The notes under the pieces: generated by a model
Databases searched by the model: none
Seen by the model: only the letters and a program-made list of their open reading frames with translations
Told to the model about the DNA's origin: nothing
Shown: piece after piece, positions 16,900 through 25,820 of the stretch
Position numbering within the stretch: position 1 is the stretch's first letter
Layout of the letters: every line of letters starts with the position of its first letter
Assembly: GCA_965237635.1 (NCBI GenBank)
Contig: CBDEFX010000002.1
Coordinates: 744,001-808,000 of the forward strand
DNA from: CBDEFX01 sp965237635
Lineage (GTDB): Bacteria > Chloroflexota > Dehalococcoidia > Lucifugimonadales > CAUZJF01
Length of the DNA: 64,000 bases
Reading direction: 5' to 3'
Translations under genes and position numbers: made by a program

Positions 16900-17886
16900 A
16901 GAATCATACAGGAAGATTTGAGCCGAGTCGGTAGCTTTGGTAGGCAATATTTTAGCTTCGTTGTGGTGCCGAAGCGGCGCACCAACTCCTCACTGGCTAT
17001 GGCGCCGAGCATGAAGCCCCCCGCCGCCGGCAGGAATCGAATTCCCGCGGCCAGCGGAGTGTGTCCCTGAACGAACTGGAGGTACTGCGTGAAGCCGAAA
17101 ATGAAGCCGACCATTGAGAAGAACGCCAGACTTACCGCGGCTGCTCCGGTCGAAAACCGCGGCAGCCGGAACAGCGCAAAGTCCAGCAACGGGTATGCGG
17201 CTTGCCTCTCTCGCAGGACGAAGCCCAAGCCCAAGATGACAGCCGTGCCTACCGTAATCGCGAGCTGCGGGGACGTGGCCCCCCAATTGGGACCCTCGAT
17301 GACGGCGAGGATCAGAGCAGAGACCGCTCCCATCGATAGAAGTGCGCCCGGAATGTCGAGTGGCCTGCTCTCAGGGTCTCGGCTATCCGGCACGAGGAAT
17401 AGGCTTGCTGCAATCGCGATCGCGGCAATCGGCACGTTCACCAGGAACACTGACCCCCAGTAGAAGTACTTGAGCAGCGCCCCTCCAAGGGTCGGTCCAA
17501 GCGCGACGCCGATGCCTGCCATCATCGCCCATATCGCGATCGCTTTCGGCATCTCCTTCTCTTTGAACACGTTCGCTATGACGGCGAGGGTCGCCGGCAT
17601 CATCATCGCTCCGCCCATGCCCATGATTGCCCGGGCACCGATCAGCTGTGCCGGAGATTGAGCCAGCGCCGCGCCAAACGAAGAAAGGGCGAACACCGCG
17701 AGCCCATAACGCAGCATCCGGGCCCGTCCGAACCGGTCGCCGAAACCGCCCATCGTCAAGAGCAAGCCACCGAAGACCAGCATGTACGAGTTGAGCATCC
17801 ACTGCAGCGACGAGGCCGACACTCCCAGGTCTCGTTGCAGCGAAGGGATAGCCACGTTGAGAATCGTCTCGTCGATAGTTGCTAAT

Positions 17887-19589
17887 CCCGAATCCACCGA
17901 AGGACGGCCTTGGGGACAGCCCTTGAAGAAGCCAGCGGGTGCTCCTCTGAATCTGGGATAATGGTTTTGGAACAGAAACCCGCCCGGAAACAAGGAGCAC
18001 CCAATAGATGCTGCCACAGAACAAACCCGACCGTATCCGCATCCTCTTTGACGACCATCGCCTGGTGGCCAATGCCGGCCTGCTCCTGCCGGCCACCCTA
18101 GCCCGGCACCTGGGCCTGCGAGAACTCGTCGACCATCACCTTGACCTGGGCGGCGCGCCGGGACGGGCGAACACTGGGGACAAGATGCTGACGCTGGTCG
18201 CTTCCGCGCTGGCAGGCGGCGACTGCATCGACGACGCCGATGCGCTGCGCGCTGGTGGGACGGTCGGTGTTCTAGGCTGCGTGGTCAAGGCGCCATCCAC
18301 CCTGGGGACCTTCCTGCGCAGCTTCCGGTGGGGGCATGTCCGTCAACTCGACCGCGTGAGCCGCCAGTTGTTGGCCCGGGCCTGGGCCGCTGGGGCCGGA
18401 CCCGGCGACTCGCCCCTGACCATCGACCTGGACTCGACCATCTGCGAGACCTATGGACTGGCCAAGGAGGGAGCGCGCCACCACGGCTATACCGGCGCCC
18501 GCGGCTATCACCCGCTGCTGGCCATTGCCGCCGGCACCGGCGAGGTGCTGATGTCCCGGCTGCGCGAGGGCCGGGCCAACACCGCCCGTGGCGCCGCCCA
18601 CTTCTTGCGTGAGACGGTGGGGCGGGTGCGCTACGGCGGGGCCAGGGGACAACTCACGGTGCGGGCCGACAGCGGCTTCTACGCCCACACTGTCGTTGCC
18701 GCCTGCCGGGAAATGGATGTCCGCTTCTCTATCACCATCCGCCAGCACGCCAGCCTGCGGGACCTGATCGAGGCGATACCAGAGGAGGACTGGACTCCCA
18801 TTCCCTACTGGATGGACGGCGCCGCCGATGTTGCCGAGACGACTTACACCCCGTTCCAGACCAAGCCGGACGCCGCGCCGGTGCGGCTCATTGTCCGGCG
18901 GGTGAAGCCGACGCCCGGTTCCCAGCTCGCCCTCTTCGCCAGATACAGCTATCACGCCTTCATCACCGACCGCGATGGGGAGACGCTGGAACTGGAGGCC
19001 GATCATCGCCGCCACGCCGAGGTCGAAAACGCCATACGCGACCTCAAGTACGGCGTCGGGCTGAACCACATGCCGTCGGCGCGCTTCGCCGCCAACGGCG
19101 CCTGGCTGGCGGTCCAGGTGATGGCGCATAACCTCGCCCGCTGGACGGCGCGGATTGGTCTGGGCGAGCGGACCGTGATCACCAAGACCCTCAGGCGGCG
19201 GGTCTTCGCTCTGGTGGGACGGATCACCCGCTCGGCGCGCCGCCTCACTTTGCATCTCCCCCGGCGCTGGCCTTGGGAAACCCAGTTCAGTCGCGCCTTG
19301 GCCCGGCTGCAAGCCATTCCGTTCCCGGCCTGACGGCCAGCCTGCAACTGACTCAACGTCCCCGCAATCTCGCGCCACCCCGGTCGCGAGAGTCCCCTGC
19401 TGCGTATCCTCTCGCCATTCCCGCGCATCGCAACTCCTGCATAGGGCCTTAGGGGCCCTGTGCGGCGACTGAAGACCGTCCGCCAGCCTCCCATCTACCC
19501 CAACCCCAGGCCATCTCCCCTGTAGCTCCCTCACCCACCCCCTTCCGCTGTCCTCACGCCGTCCATCGGTGTCCTTCGGTGGATTCGGG
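17887..19589 (+). mobile_element. IS1380-family element, copy 3 (diverged)
   Basis: 1703 bp with the same terminal repeats and a perfect CTAAT duplication (17882-17886 and 19590-19594). Its transposase and ends differ at many positions from the other copies, so it is an older or separately acquired relative. Confidence 0.92.
18008..19333 (+). CDS. IS1380-family transposase, copy 3
   Basis: An intact 441-residue transposase with all DDE residues (LDSTICETYG, VRADSGFYAH, AEVENAIRDLKYG). It differs from copies 1, 2 and 6 throughout, for example MLPQNKPDRIRILFDDHR at the N-terminus. Its left end keeps the same layout: GGAG, then the ATG 120 bp inside the end. Confidence 0.92.
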   Translation: MLPQNKPDRIRILFDDHRLVANAGLLLPATLARHLGLRELVDHHLDLGGAPGRANTGDKMLTLVASALAGGDCIDDADALRAGGTVGVLGCVVKAPSTLGTFLRSFRWGHVRQLDRVSRQLLARAWAAGAGPGDSPLTIDLDSTICETYGLAKEGARHHGYTGARGYHPLLAIAAGTGEVLMSRLREGRANTARGAAHFLRETVGRVRYGGARGQLTVRADSGFYAHTVVAACREMDVRFSITIRQHASLRDLIEAIPEEDWTPIPYWMDGAADVAETTYTPFQTKPDAAPVRLIVRRVKPTPGSQLALFARYSYHAFITDRDGETLELEADHRRHAEVENAIRDLKYGVGLNHMPSARFAANGAWLAVQVMAHNLARWTARIGLGERTVITKTLRRRVFALVGRITRSARRLTLHLPRRWPWETQFSRALARLQAIPFPA

Positions 19590-19782
19590 CTAATACTACA
19601 GTGACCGAAACTACTGCCAGCGTCCACCAGCGCATCCGGTGAATGCGCGACTGCGCCAGTTCCTGGGTGGTGATGCCGTCCATGATTGACTCCTTTCGGT
19701 GCTCTTGACTCCTTACCCTATTCCCGTTTCTCTCTGCTGTTCTCATCTGACTTTCCCTTTTCTCAACGATTTCATCTGGTGG

Positions 19783-19801
19783 ACTGACTGGCCGTCAGTC
19801 A
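19783..19801. promoter_or_regulatory. Probable TetR operator before efflux gene
   Basis: Inverted repeat GACTGAC-TGGCC-GTCAGTC, 100 bp upstream of the MFS start and 18 bp after the tetR stop. The half-site TGACTGAC/GTCAGTCA is shared with the site upstream of tetR. Confidence 0.65.
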
Positions 19802-19819
19802 CTAAGATACAAAAGCCTC

Positions 19820-20428
19820 TCATCCGGTTCTTCGTCTGAGCGCATTCAGAAGCAAGGCGGAAACGCCTTGCTCAAGCCGGTCCGACTCTTCCCCCTCACC
19901 AAAAACAAAGGCCTCGATCATGGCATGCTGAAGCAAGCCGGTTGCCAGCCGAGCCGCGATCTCCGGGTCCATCGCCTCCATCTCTCCCGCGTCCACCGCA
20001 TCCCTGAAGAGATCCGTAATAGCTCTCAGGAACGAGGCGTGCTCCGGTGACTCGCTGTGCATCTCCGGGTGTGTCTCGTCAGCTCCTATGAACGCCAGTC
20101 TGAAGAGGTCAGCGTTCCTTCGAGCTACCTTGAAGCCTGCTGCGATCAGCGATTGGAGCCGGTCCTTAAAAGACGTGTGCGATTTCACAGCGGTGGCCGC
20201 TGCCTGGGCCATAGCTTCCATGAGCCCGTCGCGCAGCGATACGGCGGCGTCCCTCTTCGACGGGTAGTAGAGGTAGAAAGTCCCTTTGGCCACCCCAGCC
20301 TCACGCACTATCTCAGAGACACTCGCTCCATCGTACCCCTTTGCGCGAAACACCTTTCGAGCTGCTCTGAGTAGCTGTGCCCTTCGCACTGGTTCGCTTT
20401 CGGTCCTTCTTGCCCTGGTCGCACTCAC
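19820..20428 (-). CDS. TetR-family transcriptional repressor
   Basis: A 202-residue regulator. The N-terminal helix-turn-helix is clear: ASVSEIVREAGVAKGTFYLY followed by YPSKRD. The C-terminal ligand-binding part is helical, with no specific family signature. It lies directly upstream of, and in the same direction as, the DHA2 pump gene, so it most likely represses itself and the pump and responds to a pump substrate. Two matching inverted repeats, one before each gene, support this. The gene itself is intact although its pump is broken. Confidence 0.9.
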   Translation of the reverse strand: MSATRARRTESEPVRRAQLLRAARKVFRAKGYDGASVSEIVREAGVAKGTFYLYYPSKRDAAVSLRDGLMEAMAQAAATAVKSHTSFKDRLQSLIAAGFKVARRNADLFRLAFIGADETHPEMHSESPEHASFLRAITDLFRDAVDAGEMEAMDPEIAARLATGLLQHAMIEAFVFGEGEESDRLEQGVSALLLNALRRRTG

Positions 20429-20465
20429 CGCGCTCTCCTCTTATTCGTTGCCGCATTCACTATTA

Positions 20466-20482
20466 TGACTGAGGGTCAGTCA
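20466..20482. promoter_or_regulatory. Probable TetR operator before tetR
   Basis: Perfect inverted repeat TGACTGA-GGG-TCAGTCA, 38 bp upstream of the tetR start, matching the half-site at 19783-19801. Confidence 0.7.
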
Positions 20483-20671
20483 GTTGTCAAGGGGGGGGCT
20501 CGATTCGCCAGGATATCGTTCCGTTCGTGAGGGATTGAATCTGCTGCGAGGAGGCCTTGAACTTTCCTAGTTTGCGCAGATTACAAGATTCTCGGGTACC
20601 CAGTCTCCACTTACTTAGAACGCCACGCCCAGCGAGTTAAGGGCGCACAGAAGCTTTTGGAACTTTTTAAG

Positions 20672-20704
20672 TAGGTGGAGCTCGACGCTCCCCCGTCTCC
20701 ACCA
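20672..20704 (+). repeat. ssrA 3'-end repeat, candidate attachment site
   Basis: CTCCCCCGTCTCCACCA (20688-20704) is identical to the last 17 bases of ssrA (7339-7355), and the preceding bases also resemble the T-arm strand (GGAG-TCGAC). Nothing upstream folds as tmRNA. It marks the far end of a 13.3-kb segment that contains the P4-type integrase. Confidence 0.75.
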
Positions 20705-21081
20705 CGAACACGATACGAACATGCACCTCAGGACGACGCACGGCCTTCGGCCTAGGTGTAGCTGCCTGTGCGAAGGGCGCGGAATCGCAGTGCAAGCGGC
20801 ACTGAAAGGGCGAATAGGCTGGCCAGGATGGCAAGGCTCCAAATTGATAGGCTTGGGACCGGTCGGCGTTTGTATACAGCCGGGGAGTAGTCCACTCAGC
20901 GACACGTAATTACACCCTACGGAACGCCACGCCATTGCCCCGACGGGGCTTCTACAGTTATAGTAGTTATGCATCGAGGCGAACATTCCGGTCGCTGTAC
21001 AAGCTGCACGGCGGCCTACCAGAAGACGTATCATCGGGCTGAGAGTGTAACTTGGCTCAATGGAGTCAAGGAGTACTCTCA
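20705..21081. other. Long leader of DEAD-box gene, no gene seen
   Basis: No convincing coding region. Small dyads occur (GGCCTTCGGCC at about 20741), and a long 5' leader is common for cold-inducible helicase genes, but I see no recognisable riboswitch. Confidence 0.4.
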
Positions 21082-22437
21082 GTGAATTTCGACGAATTCA
21101 ACCTCGACCGACGTTTGCTTGCCGGCATCGAGGGCGCAGGCTACAGTACCCCAACGCCTATCCAGGAGCAGGCTATCCCCGTCGCCCTCAAAGGGGGTGA
21201 CGTTCTGGGGCTGGCGCAGACCGGGACCGGCAAGACCGCCGGCTTCATGCTCCCGATTCTCCAGCGGCTGATCACAGGCCCCCTGGGACCGGTGCGTGCT
21301 CTGATCGTCGCTCCAACCCGCGAGCTTGCGGACCAGATCTATCACGCGGCCGTCGATTTGGGGAGGCATACCAAGATCCGCAGCGTCGCCATCTATGGTG
21401 GCGTGGGCAAGGAGCGGCAGGTCGTGGCGTTGAATCGCGGTGCTGAGATTGTTGTCGCTTGTCCCGGCCGCCTGCTGGACCACGTTAACGACGGCAGTAT
21501 CGATCTTGCCAGGGTCGAGGTGCTGGTGCTGGACGAGGCCGATACCATGTGCGACATGGGCTTCCTGCCTGATATCCGCCGCATCCTCACCCACGTTCCG
21601 GAACAGCGTCAGACGTTGTTCTTCGCCGCCACCATGCCTGACGAAATCCGGGCCCTGTCCAGTGACATTCTCGATGACCCGACCACCGTGCAGATAGGCA
21701 TTATCGAGCCAGCGAAGACAGTCTCTCACGCCCTCTATCCGGCGACGGACACTCTCAAGACGAAGATGCTGCTGAATATGCTGCGACAGATGGCAATGGG
21801 ACGGGTGATGATTTTCACCCGCACCAAGCACCGCGCGCGCAGGTTGGCCGCAGACCTTGAGAATGCCAGGTATCGCGTGGCCGCGTTGCAGGGCAATATG
21901 TCTCAGAACCGCCGGCTGCAGGCCATCAACGGGTTTCGCGACGGTAAGTACGACATACTGGTGTCGACCGATCTAGCCTCACGAGGCATCGACGTGTCGG
22001 AGGTCTCACACGTGATCAACTTCGACATGCCTAACACGGTCGACGCCTACATCCATCGCATTGGGCGCACCGGCCGGATGGAACAGAGGGGCGAAGCCTT
22101 CACGTTCACTCTGCCAGAGGATGAGGTGCTGGTGCGCCAGATCGAAGCGGTGCTAGGAGCGCGGATTGAAAGACGACGCCTGCCTAATTTCGACTACGGC
22201 AGCTTAACAGCGGAGGTCGAGCCGTCCAGGAGCCGCCGCCAGTCCCAACGAAACGCCCCGCGTCATCGCTATGATGAGCAGGCTCAGAGGAACCCGAAAC
22301 GCCGTCAAAGGCCAAATGCGCGGCCGGTTGCCGAATCGACCCAGCCACGAAAGGGCAATCATAACAACCCAAACGGCGCTCGCAGGCGGCGTCCCGGCTG
22401 GCGGGATCCCGCTCCGGCAGCACATCGCGCTAGGTAG
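21082..22437 (+). CDS. DEAD-box ATP-dependent RNA helicase
   Basis: A 451-residue helicase that unwinds short RNA duplexes. Motifs in order: Q motif TPTPIQEQAIP, Walker A AQTGTGKTAG, PTRELADQ, VLDEADTM, AATMP in place of SAT, and HRIGRTGR. The C-terminal 80 residues are basic, Arg/Pro/Asn-rich and probably RNA-binding. I start it at GTG 21082 (NFDEFNLD) because AAGGAG lies 8 nt upstream; the TTG at 21052 has no such site. It is followed by a small RRM protein in the same direction, a pair typical of cold-response or RNA-turnover functions. Confidence 0.93.
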   Translation: MNFDEFNLDRRLLAGIEGAGYSTPTPIQEQAIPVALKGGDVLGLAQTGTGKTAGFMLPILQRLITGPLGPVRALIVAPTRELADQIYHAAVDLGRHTKIRSVAIYGGVGKERQVVALNRGAEIVVACPGRLLDHVNDGSIDLARVEVLVLDEADTMCDMGFLPDIRRILTHVPEQRQTLFFAATMPDEIRALSSDILDDPTTVQIGIIEPAKTVSHALYPATDTLKTKMLLNMLRQMAMGRVMIFTRTKHRARRLAADLENARYRVAALQGNMSQNRRLQAINGFRDGKYDILVSTDLASRGIDVSEVSHVINFDMPNTVDAYIHRIGRTGRMEQRGEAFTFTLPEDEVLVRQIEAVLGARIERRRLPNFDYGSLTAEVEPSRSRRQSQRNAPRHRYDEQAQRNPKRRQRPNARPVAESTQPRKGNHNNPNGARRRRPGWRDPAPAAHRAR

Positions 22438-22536
22438 CCGTCGATAAGTCTTCCCCAAGCGACCCTCGGCGACTATGCAGCGAGTCTCCTTCGTGTCTAC
22501 GTACACCTCATCCAGCATGGCCCGAGCCCGACCAGA

Positions 22537-22550
22537 TTTCAGGCCTGAAA
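22537..22550. promoter_or_regulatory. Palindrome between helicase and RRM genes
   Basis: TTTCAGGCCTGAAA, a perfect 14-bp palindrome about 160 bp upstream of the RRM start. Possible operator; TACACT at about 22574 could be the -10 of the RRM gene. Confidence 0.35.
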
Positions 22551-22708
22551 ATACCCAACGCGGCAGAAACGTGTTACACTAGTTGTGACTCCGCTATCAA
22601 GAGGCAAAATCGTTCCGCTTCTGCGTTTCTCCAGCTTTGTTCTCTTAGCTCTCGTCTCGCATGCGACGCTGCCGTTGATGAGGAGATCCAACACACAAGG
22701 AGCGTTGC

Positions 22709-23008
22709 ATGAACATTTACGTAGGCAACCTTTCGTTTGACGAGACCGAGACCAGTTTGCAGGCAGCCTTCGCCGCCCATGGCGAGGTGACCTCTGCCAG
22801 AATCATCACGGACCGCGAAACGGGCAGGTCCCGTGGATTCGGGTTTGTGGAGATGGGAGACGAAGCGCAAGCCCGGGCCGCCATAGCCGCACTGAACGGC
22901 ACCAGCTTGAACGGCCGCGACCTGACAGTGAACGAGGCCCGACCGAAAGAGGACCGGGGCGGTTCTGGAGGGGGCTTTGGCGGCGGCGGTGGTGGCGGCC
23001 GCTGGTAA
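22709..23008 (+). CDS. RRM-domain RNA-binding protein
   Basis: A 99-residue protein made of one RNA-recognition motif (RNP2 IYVGNLSF, RNP1 RSRGFGFVEM) and a glycine tail ending GGGGGGGRW. Such cyanobacterial and Chloroflexota-type Rbp proteins bind single-stranded RNA and are often induced by cold. AAGGAG lies 7 nt before the ATG, and the roughly 130-nt leader is long for so small a gene. A strong terminator follows. Function beyond RNA binding is inferred. Confidence 0.92.
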   Translation: MNIYVGNLSFDETETSLQAAFAAHGEVTSARIITDRETGRSRGFGFVEMGDEAQARAAIAALNGTSLNGRDLTVNEARPKEDRGGSGGGFGGGGGGGRW

Positions 23009-23095
23009 GCTAGCACCTCATCAAGACCGGCCACTTCTCTCTCCAGTTAGAAGCGGAGCCCATGAGCGGGCGGCCAGGTCCGCAGCACCAAACAC

Positions 23096-23133
23096 AAGGC
23101 AGACGCGGTTCGAGATCGCGTCTGCCTTGTTAT
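23096..23133 (+). terminator. Terminator of RRM gene
   Basis: Perfect 12-bp stem (23096-23107 with 23117-23128), 9-nt loop, followed by GTTATTT. Confidence 0.85.
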
Positions 23134-23583
23134 TTCCGCCCGTTAGTTCAGGCTCTAGGCGGAGTCGTTGACGACCCGGACGTAGAAGGGTCTTGTTGAC
23201 GCCTACGATGTGCGAGGCGTGCTCTGAATGAATGCTCGGACTGCACGGTCGAATGTTCTTCGGTGATGTGACTGACCTCGGCGGCTCTGCTCGCGCTGGC
23301 GGTGATAGATTAAGCAGCGTGCCGCGGGCTCGGGGCTCCACGGACTCGACGATTGCTCAGTAGCGCCAACCCTGCGAGCAACCTAGAGTGGTGTCCTGGA
23401 TACGCCTTAACCCTCGATTTCGGGGTTCCTAAACCGGCCGTTCTGGAACGACCGATCTTGACCTTCGGTTGGCTACGCTCCAATGGGGGCTCCCGTTCGG
23501 AGATAGCTGACGCGGCGGGAGTCCACCTTTTGAAATGACCGCGTAGAGCCCGTTCTCAAGAATTCTGGAACGTTCTGGTTTAG
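23134..23583. other. Gene-free stretch
   Basis: No supported coding region. It ends at the ssrA-end-like repeat; a short repeat TTCTGGAACG occurs twice (about 23441 and 23561). Confidence 0.5.
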
Positions 23584-23702
23584 CCCTCCCCCGTCTGCGC
23601 CAGGTTACAAAAAGAGGCCTCAGCAATTGTCTGCCGAAGCCTCTTGTATCTAAGACCCGTTATGGGACCCTTATGGCCGAGGCCGTCGTCTCCATCCCAG
23701 CA
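23584..23702 (+). repeat. Diverged copy of ssrA 3' end plus its terminator
   Basis: CCCTCCCCCGTCT (23584-23596) is followed by GCGCCAGGTTACAAAAAGAG, then CAGCAATTGTCTGCCGAAGC and CTCTTGTATCTAA. This tracks 7338-7411 base by base with roughly one change in five, including the terminator hairpin, and extends to a CGTCTCCATCCCA matching the 7444 repeat. It is a duplication of about 120 bp of the ssrA tail. Confidence 0.7.
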
Positions 23703-23838
23703 ACGCGCCAGCCTACCCCCGCTTTATACGTGAGGTCTCCGTCAGGAGAGACCTATTCCACCAACCCTTCCTGCAACCAGGTTATATAGAAAAGCTCCAA
23801 TAGCTCCTGCTACAAGTCCAAACGTGGCAAATATGCTT

Positions 23839-25820
23839 GATTTATTCGTAAAAACCCCTCGCCAGCCTGGGGCAAGGTGGGGATAATGTAATAAAAGGTC
23901 GTGGGCGCTGAGCCTGGCCGAGGGAGGGGAGGATGTTCCGAATACGAGACCCGCAAGAGAGCCTCTGGCAGTCCCAGTTCCTGGTGACGCCGAAGAAGGC
24001 TAAGCGCCTGGAGAGAAGTTGGGCCGAGGTTTTCCGAAACGAGGCGCTCCCCCTGATTGACGAGGAGCGCTTTGCTCCCATGTACTGCGTGGACAACGGC
24101 CGTCCCAACCGGGCGGTGCAGACCGTCCTCGGGGTCCACCTCCTCAAAGAGATGTTCAACCTCACCGACGATGAAGCTCTGGAACAACTAGAGTTCAACC
24201 TGCTCTGGCACCACGCCCTGCGGCTAGACATCGAGGAGACCCACCTGCCCCAGAAGACCCTCCACAACTTCCGAGTTCGCCTGATGCAGCACGACGGTGG
24301 CCGGCTGGCTTTCCAGGAGACCACGGACCGGATCATCCAGGCGCTGGGCATACGCACCGGAAAGCAACGGCTGGACTCCACCCACATCATGAGCAACATC
24401 GCCACACTCACCCGGCTGGGCCTGTTCTGTGAGACGATGCGGTTGTTCCTGCGGGCCTTGCGCTGGGGGCACCCAGAGCTTCGCCCTGGGGTTCCGGAGG
24501 GCCTCCTAGGGCGCTATTTGAAGGAAGAAGACGAGGCGACCCACTACGAGGACGCCCGCACGGGGGAGGGTCGGCGACGCCTTTCGGTCTGTGCCCGGGA
24601 CCTCTACCGGCTGGTGGACCGGTTCCATGGCACGACTGCTGCCCAGCTGGAGGAGTACCGGCTGCTGGAGCGGCTGCTGCGGGAGCAGTGCCATGTGGGC
24701 AAACACCAGGACGGGCGACCCAGGGACGATGACGACGATGCTGGGGAATGCAAGGTGCCCGTGGCCTTGAAGGACCCGAAGCAGGTGTCCGCCGACTCGC
24801 TGCAATCGCCCCACGACCCGGATGTGACCTACAGCGGCCATAAGGGGAAGGGGTACGAGGTGCAGGTGGCGGAGACCTGCCACGAGGAGAACGCCACCCA
24901 GCTCATCACCCACGTGGAGGTGACCCCCTCGAGTGGGAGCGACACCGACGTGAGTGTGCCGGTCGTTGACGGGCTCGCGGAGCGGAAGGTCCGACCGGAC
25001 GAGCTCTTCGCCGACACGGCGTATGGGTCGGGCCGCAATGCCTTCGAAGCCTCGCGCCGGGGAACGGAACTGGTGAGCCCGGTGGCGGGGTCGGCGCCGG
25101 GGAACTCGCACGAAGGAGAGGGTGACGGACCACCGCCGCTCACCGCCGCGGACTTTCAGATCGACGTCACAGGGGAGCAGGCCACGGTGTGCCCCGCCGG
25201 CCACCCGTCCATCGAGGAGTACGAGCTGAAGGATGCGCCGGAGCGGGTAGAGGTCCACTTTGCCGGGACAACATGCGAGCCCTGCCCCTTGCGATCCCGT
25301 TGCCCAGTGAAGCTGGACCGGCGTGCGGGGGCCTACGTCCTCAAGGCGGACCTGGTGAAGGTGAACATCGAGCGGCGCCGGAGGGCCGAGGCCACCGAGG
25401 AGTGGCGCAAGCGGTATGACATAAGGGCCGGGATCGAGGGAACGAACTCCGAGCTGAAGCGCGCCCACGGGCTTGGGCGCTTGCGGGTGCGAGGGGGCCG
25501 TCGGGTGCGGCTTGCCGTCTACCTGAAGGCGTTGGCGTGCAACTTCAAGCGGATGGTCCATGCACGCCTGGTGGAGATGGAGAACACGGCTCAGCGGGCG
25601 GTCGGGACGGTACCTGCGGTCGCGGCCGCATGAGGGCGCCGCTCCACAACTTCCACCGGGTGCCCTGAGCCACGGAATGGGTACCGCAACGGGATCACGC
25701 TTGTCCTGAGCGCAGCAGATAGGGCGGTGAGGCCAGCAGCCGGCATCCCGTGGCCTCCTCCCTTCCAGGCCCCTTCGCACGCCAGGGCTCATCTCAAACA
25801 GGCCTTGTTACGAGGGAATC
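23839..25820 (+). mobile_element. IS1182-family element
   Basis: A 1982-bp element. The ends GATTTATTCGTAAAAACCCC and the complement GATTCCCTCGTAACAAGGCC form an imperfect inverted repeat (core TCGTAA). ATGCTT is duplicated at 23833-23838 and 25821-25826. It has one transposase gene. Confidence 0.85.
23933..25633 (+). CDS. IS1182-type transposase
   Basis: A 566-residue transposase with an N-terminal DUF772-like domain (CVDNGRPNRAVQTVLGVHLL) and a DDE domain: Asp in RLDSTHIMSN, Asp in DELFADTAYGSGRN and Glu in GIEGTNSELKRAHG. A cysteine cluster (CEPCPLRSRCPVK) is also present. GGGGAGG lies just before ATG 23933. It is intact and full length. Confidence 0.9.
   Translation: MFRIRDPQESLWQSQFLVTPKKAKRLERSWAEVFRNEALPLIDEERFAPMYCVDNGRPNRAVQTVLGVHLLKEMFNLTDDEALEQLEFNLLWHHALRLDIEETHLPQKTLHNFRVRLMQHDGGRLAFQETTDRIIQALGIRTGKQRLDSTHIMSNIATLTRLGLFCETMRLFLRALRWGHPELRPGVPEGLLGRYLKEEDEATHYEDARTGEGRRRLSVCARDLYRLVDRFHGTTAAQLEEYRLLERLLREQCHVGKHQDGRPRDDDDDAGECKVPVALKDPKQVSADSLQSPHDPDVTYSGHKGKGYEVQVAETCHEENATQLITHVEVTPSSGSDTDVSVPVVDGLAERKVRPDELFADTAYGSGRNAFEASRRGTELVSPVAGSAPGNSHEGEGDGPPPLTAADFQIDVTGEQATVCPAGHPSIEEYELKDAPERVEVHFAGTTCEPCPLRSRCPVKLDRRAGAYVLKADLVKVNIERRRRAEATEEWRKRYDIRAGIEGTNSELKRAHGLGRLRVRGGRRVRLAVYLKALACNFKRMVHARLVEMENTAQRAVGTVPAVAAA

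Larger units (their letters stand above)
16955..19683 (-). pseudogene. DHA2-type MFS efflux pump, split by IS and 3'-truncated
   Basis: A drug:proton antiporter of the 14-helix EmrB/QacA type. The gene starts at ATG 19683 (AGGAG 7 nt upstream) with MDGITTQELAQSRIHRMRWW and TLAVVSVTVVL. It is cut by IS1380 copy 3 and resumes in frame at 17881 as ATIDETILNVAIPSLQRDLG. Motif A-like GGFGDRFGRARM and the motif C region GIGVALGPTLGGALL are visible. Around 16955, after ELVRRFGTTTK, the sequence leaves the family and enters the region upstream of int, so the last 4-5 helices are lost. The IS insertion alone would be reversible; the truncation is not. tetR lies directly upstream and probably controlled it. 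Confidence 0.88.

Noticed and set aside
20640..20704. tRNA or second tmRNA gene
   Set aside because: Only the 3' strand of the acceptor and part of the T-arm match; there is no 5' half.
20615..21034. 139-residue minus-strand frame
   Set aside because: It covers the ssrA-end repeat and the helicase leader, lacks a ribosome-binding site and has no protein-like pattern.
24506..25792. 428-residue minus-strand frame
   Set aside because: Antisense to the intact IS1182 transposase; low-complexity composition.
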